Positions 1 to 5,596 of a DNA stretch of 5,694 nucleotides are shown piece by piece. Below the pieces are notes generated by a model. It had not been told where the DNA came from. It saw only the letters and a program-made list of their open reading frames with translations, and did not search any database. The DNA is taken from positions 1-5,694 of the forward strand of contig JAAWGY010000176.1 in assembly GCA_022795575.1 (NCBI GenBank). The letters run 5' to 3'. Made by a program: the position numbers and the translations under genes. Position 1 is the first letter of the stretch. Every line of letters starts with the position of its first letter. This DNA is from Angelakisella sp. (GTDB taxonomy: Bacteria; Bacillota; Clostridia; Oscillospirales; Ruminococcaceae).

Positions 1-99
1 AAGCGCAGGAATACTATATGTATTTCAAGGTTTTTTGGCAAAGGCTGGCGGAAAATTTGCCGTCAAGATGCGCGCGGCGGCTATTGGTACAGCTTCTTA
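1..99. repeat. Interspersed palindromic element, copy A (right-hand part; truncated by window start)
   Basis: Positions 1-33 repeat 5662-5694 in direct orientation with only two differences, both A/G transitions at positions 16 and 18. Positions 31-99 are the reverse complement, at about 80% identity, of 5594-5663. The last 22 bases, ending TACAGCTTCTTA at 99, are the exact reverse complement of the start of copy B. This copy therefore holds the loop and the right arm of a long palindrome, and its left arm lies before the window. Inside the loop, AATAC (10-14) and GTATT (20-24) form a small hairpin with loop TATAT. The element ends in TA, next to GGGACAC. No reading frame in it looks coding. 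The family is not recognised by name; a MITE-like or REP-like identity is inferred from its shape. Confidence 0.85.
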
Positions 100-180
100 G
101 GGACACGCCTTAACAAACCCCTTGGAAAAACCGGTAATTTTTGCCGCGCCAGCCAGAAGCCCCCAGGGAAAAGGAAGAAT

Positions 181-258
181 CCGGCAGCGCTGCCGGAAAA
201 GGTGCTGCCCCGCTGGAAAAAAAGCGCCGCCGCCGCCAGCCGCTGGCAGCGCTGCCAG
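181..258. repeat. Pair of related 16-bp perfect palindromes upstream of the surface-protein gene
   Basis: CCGGCAGCGCTGCCGG at 181-196 and CTGGCAGCGCTGCCAG at 243-258 are each perfect palindromes. They share the 12-bp core GGCAGCGCTGCC, and their centres are 62 bp apart. Between them lie an A-run (217-223) and a short GCC-repeat tract (about 226-237). They sit in the 296-base gene-free stretch between copy A of the repeat and the first gene, 50-130 bases upstream of the candidate promoter. They could be paired protein-binding sites, cruciform or hairpin-forming sequences, or remnants of another repeat family. The sequence alone does not decide. Apart from these and a weak A5/T5 hairpin at 124-145, nothing else is recognised in 100-280. 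Confidence 0.6.
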
Positions 259-299
259 ATCATAGGCGGCAAAATGGCAACAGGTTCCTCCAATGATAG

Positions 300-318
300 T
301 TACAGTTTGTAATATACT
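300..318 (+). promoter_or_regulatory. Candidate promoter -10 region with overlapping dyad, upstream of the surface-protein gene
   Basis: TATACT at 313-318 is a reasonable -10 hexamer 78 bases before the start codon, in the only AT-rich patch of this upstream region. No good -35 hexamer lies 16-18 bases before it, so a sigma-A promoter here would be weak or activator-dependent. A perfect inverted repeat, TTACA (300-304), spacer GTT, TGTAA (308-312), abuts the -10 element and could be an operator. This is inference from motif shape only. Confidence 0.3.
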
Positions 319-395
319 GTTAGCACAGGAGTCCAGCGGCGCCGGCAGGACCGATCCGCGTCTCCTGGAAGAAATCAAATGGAGGAAATCCGCAG

Positions 396-1355
396 ATGAA
401 AAGAGTTTTTGCGTTCATCATGGCAGCTGTGATGCTGACCGTCATGGCCGTTGCCGCCGACTTTAACCCCGGCACCAAGATCCGCTTTAACGGCAACGAG
501 GACCGCTGGGAGGGCGACCTGAAGGCCATCAACACCGATAACTACTCGGTGTCCTCGGTAAAATGGGAGCAGGGGCGGGACCTGGTGTCCTCTGTTACCA
601 TCGATAACGACGACGAGGTGCTGGTTGTTGCCCTGAAGCACGACTATAAGAGCACCAAGGAAAAGACGCTGGAGGGTACCATCAAGCTCCGGGAAAAGGG
701 AAAAAGCCGCTACGCCACCCTTTCCATCAACTGCACCATCGGCTATGAGGTTATGGAGCTGACCATCGACGCCAACGGCGACGTGGACGTCCCCACCATC
801 GATTCCGGCACCCTCTACCGCATCGAGGACGAGGGCCAGGGCTACGGCACCCTCAGCTTCTCCGCCGGGGATACCGATATCAGCGTCCGGGTTTATGACG
901 ACGAGGTCTACTACCTGGCCCACAACAACGACGCCATCAAGAGCGTGCTCACCGCCAACAACGACAGCGACGCCACCATCGACTTCCTCACCTTCCCCGG
1001 CACCCCCACCTTTAACGCCACCGCCACCGTCAACTTCTACGGCGTGGAGGAGGACCAGTTCATCTACGAGCTGAAGAACGGCCGCCTCAACCGCTCCGCC
1101 GCCAAGTGGAGCGAGGAGAACGGCTCCTGGGAGCTGAAGACCCGTACCCTGGGCAGCTACGTGATCTCCGATAAGGCGCTGAGGAGCCCCACCGGCACCA
1201 GCTCCGGCAGCTCCGGCAGCTCCGGCGGCAGCGTCAACAACGACACCGGCACCAACAACCCCAGCACCGGCGCCAATGACGTCACCGGCGTGGCCACCGC
1301 ACTTGCCCTGATCTCCCTGGCCTCTGCCGCCGCCATCTCCCTGAAGAAGGACTAA
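396..1355 (+). CDS. Secreted, probably sortase-anchored surface protein of unknown function (NPSTG tail)
   Basis: This encodes a 319-aa protein. Residues 1-21 are a signal peptide (KR, then a hydrophobic stretch ending AVAA before DFNPG). Residues 22-265 are an acidic ectodomain rich in predicted beta strands with a single Cys (C113). I recognise no catalytic motif in it; the strand-rich pattern suggests Ig-like or all-beta domains. The segment TLGSYVISD (251-259) closes the ectodomain. A Ser/Gly linker follows (268-279), encoded by three identical AGCTCCGGC units at 1200-1226, then an Asn/Thr-rich stretch. NPSTG (288-292) precedes a hydrophobic segment (about 295-316) and the tail KKD. This is the layout of a cell-wall sorting signal of NPxTG type; without a sortase it would remain a C-terminal membrane anchor. 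The ATG is preceded by GGAGGA (381-386) at 9-base spacing, which supports the start. The gene appears monocistronic and ends 54 bases before a strong terminator stem. The function is unknown, but the export and anchoring call is fairly firm. Confidence 0.85.
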   Translation: MKRVFAFIMAAVMLTVMAVAADFNPGTKIRFNGNEDRWEGDLKAINTDNYSVSSVKWEQGRDLVSSVTIDNDDEVLVVALKHDYKSTKEKTLEGTIKLREKGKSRYATLSINCTIGYEVMELTIDANGDVDVPTIDSGTLYRIEDEGQGYGTLSFSAGDTDISVRVYDDEVYYLAHNNDAIKSVLTANNDSDATIDFLTFPGTPTFNATATVNFYGVEEDQFIYELKNGRLNRSAAKWSEENGSWELKTRTLGSYVISDKALRSPTGTSSGSSGSSGGSVNNDTGTNNPSTGANDVTGVATALALISLASAAAISLKKD

Positions 1356-1408
1356 CCACCCCGCGGCCCGTTCCCATGCGGGAACCATAGGCGCCGTGAC
1401 GGCCGAAA

Positions 1409-1448
1409 GGCCCGGGATACCATAACGGTATCCCGGGCCCCTTTGTAC
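1409..1448 (+). terminator. Rho-independent terminator, possibly bidirectional between convergent genes
   Basis: A perfect 13-bp GC-rich stem, GGCCCGGGATACC (1409-1421) and its complement (1427-1439), encloses the loop ATAAC. It is followed by a T-containing tail, CTTTGTACTTTT. It ends transcription of the surface-protein gene. On the other strand the same stem lies just past the lipoprotein stop codon and is followed by a short TTT, so weaker termination of that gene is plausible. Two smaller hairpins precede it: GTTCCC/GGGAAC with loop ATGC (1370-1385) and GCCG/CGGC (1393-1403). Confidence 0.85.
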
Positions 1449-1455
1449 TTTTCGC

Positions 1456-2367
1456 TTATTCCCTTTTTTCCACAAACCCTGTGACCACTGCCTTATTTTC
1501 GCCTATACGGAAGGTGAAATAATAGTGGGGGACCTCCGCTGCAAGCCTCTCGATATTCTCCGCTGTCACCTCCTGGTCTCCAATCGTGCCCAATCGTTCG
1601 TCGGTCAAAATCACTTCGCAGGAGTAGCCATCCTCGGTTTCCTGATAGGAAAGAATCTGAGGATATCGCCAGATGTGAATCATATCACCATACGTGATAT
1701 AGACACCCTCCTCCGGGAAGTAATGGTAGTAATCCACCGTCTGATGGGGCTGATCCGTTATGCCAAAAAGCCGTTCCAAGGCAGCGGAGACATCATCCGC
1801 GTAAAACACATCCGTTGGGCTGTTTCCTTCCTTCCACAGCTGAGCCAGCCTGATCGTAATAGGATGGTCCGGATATTTTTTCCAGCGGAAGCCCTCGTTT
1901 ATGGTGTAGCTGCTGCCGGAAAGATCAACAGAGGGCGTATTTGCAAAAGCGATCTTTATGGCAGCTGTTTTGTCTACAGATGCTTCGTTCTCAAAAAAAG
2001 GCAGGCCATTTACCCCCGCAGGCAGCAGCTGCCGGATCATCAATGCAAGGCGAATAGCAACCTCGTCTTTGCAAAGCAGTTGCGGTTTGGTGTCACTGGG
2101 GATAGGATCAAAAAATGTCCAATCACCATAGCATTCCTTCACGGGGAGCCGGGACGCAGGGTTTATGCTGGCGGAAGACATCGGTTCGGATGACGCGAGA
2201 TACGAGTTGTCGGGCTCTGATGATGGATCGCAGGTGCTGTTTTGTGAGTCAGGGATGGAAAAAGAATTTCCGCAAGCGCTCAGAAAAACAAGCAGAATAC
2301 AGATTGCCACAAAGAACCGTTTTATCAAGACATTCCTTTGATTTGTGCTTGTGTTATTTTTACCCAT
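1456..2367 (-). CDS. Putative lipoprotein of unknown function
   Basis: From the chosen start the protein is 303 aa. It has a lipoprotein signal peptide: basic N-terminus with KR, then a hydrophobic run, then the lipobox LSAC with the lipidated Cys at residue 32. A Ser/Pro/Asn-rich linker (about 33-75) follows, then a soluble acidic domain to the C-terminus rich in Tyr, Asp and Glu (for example DYYHYFPEEGVYITYGDM). I recognise no enzymatic motif or named family in that domain. An upstream in-frame ATG at 2400 would add 11 residues. I prefer the ATG at 2367 because AAAGG (2382-2378) lies 10 bases before it, the upstream ATG has no visible ribosome site, and the predicted transcript starts only about 15 bases before 2400. 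Base composition is clearly lower in GC (about 47% in a sampled 60-base line) than in the flanking genes, so it may have a different origin. The gene is convergent with the surface protein and divergent from the transporter operon. Confidence 0.8.
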   Translation of the reverse strand: MGKNNTSTNQRNVLIKRFFVAICILLVFLSACGNSFSIPDSQNSTCDPSSEPDNSYLASSEPMSSASINPASRLPVKECYGDWTFFDPIPSDTKPQLLCKDEVAIRLALMIRQLLPAGVNGLPFFENEASVDKTAAIKIAFANTPSVDLSGSSYTINEGFRWKKYPDHPITIRLAQLWKEGNSPTDVFYADDVSAALERLFGITDQPHQTVDYYHYFPEEGVYITYGDMIHIWRYPQILSYQETEDGYSCEVILTDERLGTIGDQEVTAENIERLAAEVPHYYFTFRIGENKAVVTGFVEKRE

Positions 2368-2421
2368 GTCAAAAATACCTTTGTAATGATTTGATTCCAT
2401 TCGTTCGTATTTACAATTTTA

Positions 2422-2451
2422 ATTATATAGCAATGATTTCTTGTGCGTCAA
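2422..2451 (-). promoter_or_regulatory. Sigma-A type promoter of the lipoprotein gene
   Basis: Read on the minus strand, TTGACG (2451-2446) and TATAAT (2427-2422) are separated by 18 bases. Shifting the -10 to the overlapping TATATA gives 16-base spacing with an extended TG motif. This is the best promoter in the window. It predicts a transcript start near 2415 and a leader of about 48 bases to the preferred start codon at 2367. Confidence 0.7.
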
Positions 2452-2467
2452 CGTGTAAAGTGCACAA
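2441..2467. promoter_or_regulatory. Candidate operator: inverted repeat TTGTGC-N15-GCACAA
   Basis: Perfect 6-bp arms, TTGTGC (2441-2446) and GCACAA (2462-2467), flank 15 bases. The dyad touches the -35 hexamer of the lipoprotein promoter (2446-2451) and the candidate -35 of the divergent transporter promoter (2461-2466). A protein bound here could control both directions. No regulator gene is in the window, and six-base arms in AT-rich DNA can arise by chance. Confidence 0.35.
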
Positions 2468-2489
2468 AATAAACAAAAATTGTGATAAT
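2461..2489 (+). promoter_or_regulatory. Candidate promoter of the transporter operon
   Basis: TGCACA (2461-2466, 4 of 6 consensus matches) and GATAAT (2484-2489, 5 of 6) are separated by 17 bases, with an extended TG at 2481-2482. Transcription would start near 2496, giving a leader of about 170 bases before the adaptor gene. An alternative -10, TATACT at 2631-2636, is closer to the gene but has no acceptable -35. Confidence 0.35.
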
Positions 2490-2523
2490 ATATAAAAATT
2501 TAGGTTATTTTGTAATACTTAAA

Positions 2524-2592
2524 GGGCGTGCTTCATAGATAAGGGAACGCCCGGAACAGCCGTTATAAACTGTTCATAAAGATTCAGCTGAA
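2524..2592 (+). promoter_or_regulatory. Cluster of dyad symmetries in the transporter operon leader
   Basis: Three consecutive dyads lie within 69 bases: GGGCGT (2524-2529) with ACGCCC (2547-2552); GAACAG (2554-2559) with CTGTTC (2570-2575), spacer 10; and the palindrome TTCAGCTGAA (2583-2592). If the promoter at 2461-2489 is correct, all three lie in the leader RNA and could form successive hairpins. Alternatively the 22-bp GAACAG dyad has the size of a classical dimeric-repressor or response-regulator site. None is followed by a U-run, so they are not simple terminators. The role is unknown. Confidence 0.4.
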
Positions 2593-2660
2593 AATCACAG
2601 AGAAGTCACCGGACCTTCACATTAGCCCATTATACTAAAGGCCGTCACAGAAACACTTGT

Positions 2661-2678
2661 AGGAGGGCGATGACCTTG
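2661..2678 (+). promoter_or_regulatory. Ribosome binding site with ambiguous start codon of the adaptor gene
   Basis: A strong AGGAGG (2661-2666) stands only 3 bases before the ATG at 2670, which is unusually close. The in-frame TTG at 2676 lies at the ideal 9-base spacing, and the next ATG (2682) is at 15. The true start may be TTG 2676, removing only two residues. The difference does not affect domain content. Confidence 0.6.
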
Positions 2679-4235
2679 AAGATGCCGGAGAACCTGAAAC
2701 GATACGGAAAGCCCGCAGCAGCCGCCGCCGTGGCCGCTGTCCTGATTGCGGGGGGCGCCCTGCTGCGGCCCATTTGGGCGGCGGGGGAGAGCGGCAATAC
2801 CGCTGCCGCCTCCCGGGAGGAGACGGTAAAGCGGGGGGATTTGACGGTGGGCATCACCGAGTCCGGCTCCGCCACCCTGGAGAGTAAAACCGTCAGCTAC
2901 CCGGTGCAGGTGGAGGTAGAGGAGCTTTACGTCAAGGCGGGGCAGCGGGTGCAGGCCGGGGAGCCACTGTTAAAGGTGGATCTTTCCGCCCTCCAGGACG
3001 AATACAGCACCCTACAGGCGGCCTACGATTCCGCCCAGCTAAAGCTGGAGCAGGCCAAGCAGAACCAGACCACCCAAACCATCACCGCCAAGTACGACTA
3101 CGACTCCACCCTTTTGGGGGGCCAGACCGCCGAGAACCAGTACGACTACACCGTCAGCGAGATCGCCTACAACCTCAACGACCAGGAGGACAAGGTGGAT
3201 GAGCTGGCCGATAAGCTGGGCGACCTCCACGACGAGCGCACCAGCCTGCGCTCCGCCCGCAGCGAGGCCTCCTCCGCCTACAGCGCCGCCCAGTCGGCCT
3301 ACGCCCAGGCCCAAACCGCCTACGCGGAGGACCCCACCGAGGAGAACCAGGCCGCCATGGAGTCCGCCAAGGCCGCCATGGAGATTGCCCAGGAGGAGTA
3401 CGAGCGGATCGACAGCGAGTACGACAAGGTCTGTGAGGACTACAGCAGCACCAGCAGCAGCCTTTCCACCGCCCGGCTCAAGCTGGAGCAGCTGGAGAGC
3501 CAGCAGGAGATGGACCTGCTGAACGCCGAGGCGGACCGGGAAAAATCGGTGGCCCAAAGCGGCAACGCCGATACCGTCTATCAGGCCACCATCAGCCAGC
3601 TGGCCAGCGCCGTTTCCTCCGCCCGGGCGGAGGTGAACACCGCCAAAAAGGAGCTGGACAAGGTGGGCGAGTACATCACCGACGGCATCATCACCGCCCC
3701 GGTGGAGGGGTTGGTGATGTCGGTAAACTGTGCGGAGGGGGACTCGGTAAACGCCAACAGCAGCCTTGTTGTGCTGGCCACCGATACCACCTATGTTATG
3801 CTCTCGGTAAGCCAGGACGACATTGCCGACCTCTCCCTGGGGATGGAGGTACAGCTGAGCTTTGACGCCTACGATGACCAGAGCTTTTCCGGCGTCATCG
3901 ACAGCATCTCCTATTCCGCCGCCCGGATGGGCTCCACCAGCGTCAGCTACGCCGTCACCATCCTGATGGACGGCCACCCGGAGAGCATCTACGAGGGGAT
4001 GACCTGCGACGCCACCTTTATCACCCGGCAGGAAAAGGACTGCCTCTACCTCGCCTACCGCGCCGTTACCACCGCCGCCGACGGCACCGAGACGGTAAAG
4101 CGGCTGGATCCCGCCACCGGTGAGGCCCAGGTGGTCCCCGTTACCACCGGCTTTTCCGACGGCCGCAGCGTCCAGATCCTTTCGGGGCTGGAGGAGGGGG
4201 ACGTGGTCCTCATCGAAAGCCGGGTGAAGAGCTGA
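2670..4235 (+). CDS. MacA/YknX-like periplasmic-adaptor (HlyD-family membrane-fusion) protein of an ABC exporter
   Basis: This encodes a 521-aa adaptor that would sit on the outer face of the cytoplasmic membrane and couple to the FtsX-type permease encoded next. A short basic N-terminus is followed by one membrane anchor (about 15-37). TVKRGDLTVGITESGSA (52-68) is the typical entry into the first beta-barrel strand. The lipoyl-like domain is split: residues about 72-104 (VEELYVKAGQRVQAGEPL) and about 338-372 (GIITAPVEGLVMSV...EGDSV), the classic HlyD/RND-adaptor hallmark. Between them is a long Ala/Glu/Gln-rich coiled-coil hairpin (about 105-335), longer than in MacA and interrupted near 135-170. 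A beta-barrel domain follows (about 373-452), then a membrane-proximal domain (about 453-521; GFSDGRSVQILSGLEEGDVV is typical). The stop codon overlaps the permease start (TGATG), showing translational coupling. Family assignment is firm. The substrate is unknown; antimicrobial peptides are only one possibility for this family. Confidence 0.93.
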   Translation: MTLKMPENLKRYGKPAAAAAVAAVLIAGGALLRPIWAAGESGNTAAASREETVKRGDLTVGITESGSATLESKTVSYPVQVEVEELYVKAGQRVQAGEPLLKVDLSALQDEYSTLQAAYDSAQLKLEQAKQNQTTQTITAKYDYDSTLLGGQTAENQYDYTVSEIAYNLNDQEDKVDELADKLGDLHDERTSLRSARSEASSAYSAAQSAYAQAQTAYAEDPTEENQAAMESAKAAMEIAQEEYERIDSEYDKVCEDYSSTSSSLSTARLKLEQLESQQEMDLLNAEADREKSVAQSGNADTVYQATISQLASAVSSARAEVNTAKKELDKVGEYITDGIITAPVEGLVMSVNCAEGDSVNANSSLVVLATDTTYVMLSVSQDDIADLSLGMEVQLSFDAYDDQSFSGVIDSISYSAARMGSTSVSYAVTILMDGHPESIYEGMTCDATFITRQEKDCLYLAYRAVTTAADGTETVKRLDPATGEAQVVPVTTGFSDGRSVQILSGLEEGDVVLIESRVKS

Positions 4236-5596
4236 TGCGGTTTTCGGAGCTGATGGGCCTGGTATGGGTCAACATTATGGAGAACAAGTTCAAGGTGCTG
4301 CTTACCTCCCTGGGGATCATTGTGGGGGCGGCCACCATCGTGCTGGTCATCGCCATCGGCCAGGGGGGCAAGGCGGATGTGGCCGACCAGTTCAAAAACC
4401 TGAACGCCGGCGCCATCGAGGTGCGGTACCAATCCAGTATGCAGGGGATGGAGAACCAGGGGGGCGGAATGCCGGGGGGAATGCCGGGAGGAATGCCCGG
4501 CGGGATGCCAAACGGCGGGGCCAGGTCCGGGGGCGGCGGCTTCCCCGGCGGGGGCGGCTTCCCCGGGGGCAGCAGCGGGCGGGGCGGCATGATGAGCCCC
4601 TTTGCCGGGGTGCGCTCCAACGTGGACGCCACCCTTACCTATGAGGACGTGGAGGAGGTGGCTCTGTTCGTCCCCAACATCACCACCGCCACCATTTCGG
4701 CCAGCGGCAGCTATGGGGTTTTGGGCTACGACATGGAGGAGGAAGAGGACTACACCGTGGTGGGGGCCTACGCCGCCTATGCCGATGTCAGCAACCTGGA
4801 GATGGCCCTGGGGGACTTTATCGCCGAGGAGGACACCGACGAGCTGGCCCGGGTCTGCGTCCTGGGAAGCCGTGTCTGTGAGGAGATCTTCGGCAATGCC
4901 GCCACCGCCTACAACAGCGTCCTTACCATCGATGGCAGGGATTACACCGTCATCGGGGTGTTGGGTTCCATGGGGACGGTTTCCTCCGGCGTCAGCCCGG
5001 ATACCGCCGTCTACCTCCCCTACACCACCGCGGAAAAATACCTCTTCGGCAGCGCCATCGATCCCACCATCACCGTCCTGGCCAAAGATGTCTCCGACGT
5101 GGAGCAGGTGATGGCCGACCTGGACATCACCCTTACCGACATCCACCCCGGCGTCACCTACACCATCACCGACGCCGGCAGCAGCATGGAGGCCGCCACC
5201 CAGTCAGCCAACACCATGTCGCTGCTCCTGATCGCGGTGGCCAGCATCGTCTTTATCGTGGGGGGCATCGGCATTATGAACGTGCTGTTTGTCTCGGTCC
5301 AGGAGCGCACCCGGGAGATCGGCATCCTAAAGGCCCTGGGCTGCTCCCGGGGGAACATCCTGCTGGAGTTTTTGATGGAATCCAACATGATCTCCACCTT
5401 TGGCGGGGTGGTGGGGGTGGTCATCGGATCGGCGCTGATGCCGGTACTCTCCCGCTTTGATATGCGGGTGGAGGCCTCGGCGGCGGGGGTGGTGATGGCG
5501 CTGGTCTTCGCCATCCTCACCGGCACCCTCTTTGGCTTCTACCCCGCCGCCAAGGCCGCGGCGCTAAAGCCCATCGAGGCGCTGAACCATGAGTAA
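4235..5596 (+). CDS. MacB/YknZ-like FtsX-family ABC transporter permease
   Basis: This encodes a 453-aa permease with the MacB topology. TM1 (about 20-42) is preceded by the amphipathic start typical of the family (LVWVNIMENKFKVLLTSLGI). A large extracytoplasmic core follows (about 45-320), including the family signature VCVLGSRVCEEIFG (207-220). Three more TMs follow (about 328-354, 384-404 and 416-437). VQERTREIGILKALG (355-369) is the characteristic cytoplasmic coupling segment, and YPAAKAAALKPIEAL (436-450) is the standard C-terminus, so the gene is full length. No nucleotide-binding domain is fused (no Walker A, signature or Walker B motif), unlike Gram-negative MacB. An ATPase must therefore come from elsewhere. 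Residues about 72-119 form an inserted Gly/Met/Pro-rich low-complexity stretch between TM1 and the core. The start overlaps the adaptor stop (TGATG) with only a weak ribosome site, consistent with coupling. The stop codon TAA coincides with the first bases of repeat copy B. Confidence 0.93.
   Translation: MRFSELMGLVWVNIMENKFKVLLTSLGIIVGAATIVLVIAIGQGGKADVADQFKNLNAGAIEVRYQSSMQGMENQGGGMPGGMPGGMPGGMPNGGARSGGGGFPGGGGFPGGSSGRGGMMSPFAGVRSNVDATLTYEDVEEVALFVPNITTATISASGSYGVLGYDMEEEEDYTVVGAYAAYADVSNLEMALGDFIAEEDTDELARVCVLGSRVCEEIFGNAATAYNSVLTIDGRDYTVIGVLGSMGTVSSGVSPDTAVYLPYTTAEKYLFGSAIDPTITVLAKDVSDVEQVMADLDITLTDIHPGVTYTITDAGSSMEAATQSANTMSLLLIAVASIVFIVGGIGIMNVLFVSVQERTREIGILKALGCSRGNILLEFLMESNMISTFGGVVGVVIGSALMPVLSRFDMRVEASAAGVVMALVFAILTGTLFGFYPAAKAAALKPIEALNHE
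4466..4564 (+). repeat. In-frame tandem repeats encoding a Gly/Met/Pro/Phe-rich segment of the permease
   Basis: Four 12-base units (4466-4513, variants of GGAATGCCGGGG) encode GMPG, GMPG, GMPG and GMPN (residues 78-93). Two 18-base units (4529-4546 and 4547-4564) each encode GGGGFP (residues 99-110). All units are multiples of three, so copy-number change would keep the frame. The segment lies on the outer face just after TM1. It is probably disordered, and length variation between strains is likely. Confidence 0.85.

Noticed and set aside
300..312. BlaI/CopY-type operator (TACA...TGTA) in front of the surface-protein gene
   Set aside because: The spacer is 3 bases rather than the 2 expected for a CopY box, and no such regulator or target gene is nearby. 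Kept only as an unnamed dyad.
375..1475. Long open frame on the minus strand opposite the surface-protein gene
   Set aside because: It is Gly/Val/Ala-rich without recognisable domains, lies wholly antisense to a well-supported gene, and spans the terminator. It is a GC-driven shadow.
2496..2660. Riboswitch in the transporter leader
   Set aside because: The leader has dyads but no known aptamer core that I can recognise, and no terminator with a U-run before the ribosome site.
3039..5146. Long antisense open frames opposite the adaptor and permease (3039-3977 and 4055-5146)
   Set aside because: Low-complexity Gly/Val/His-rich translations typical of the complement of GC-rich coding DNA. The plus-strand frames carry clear family motifs.
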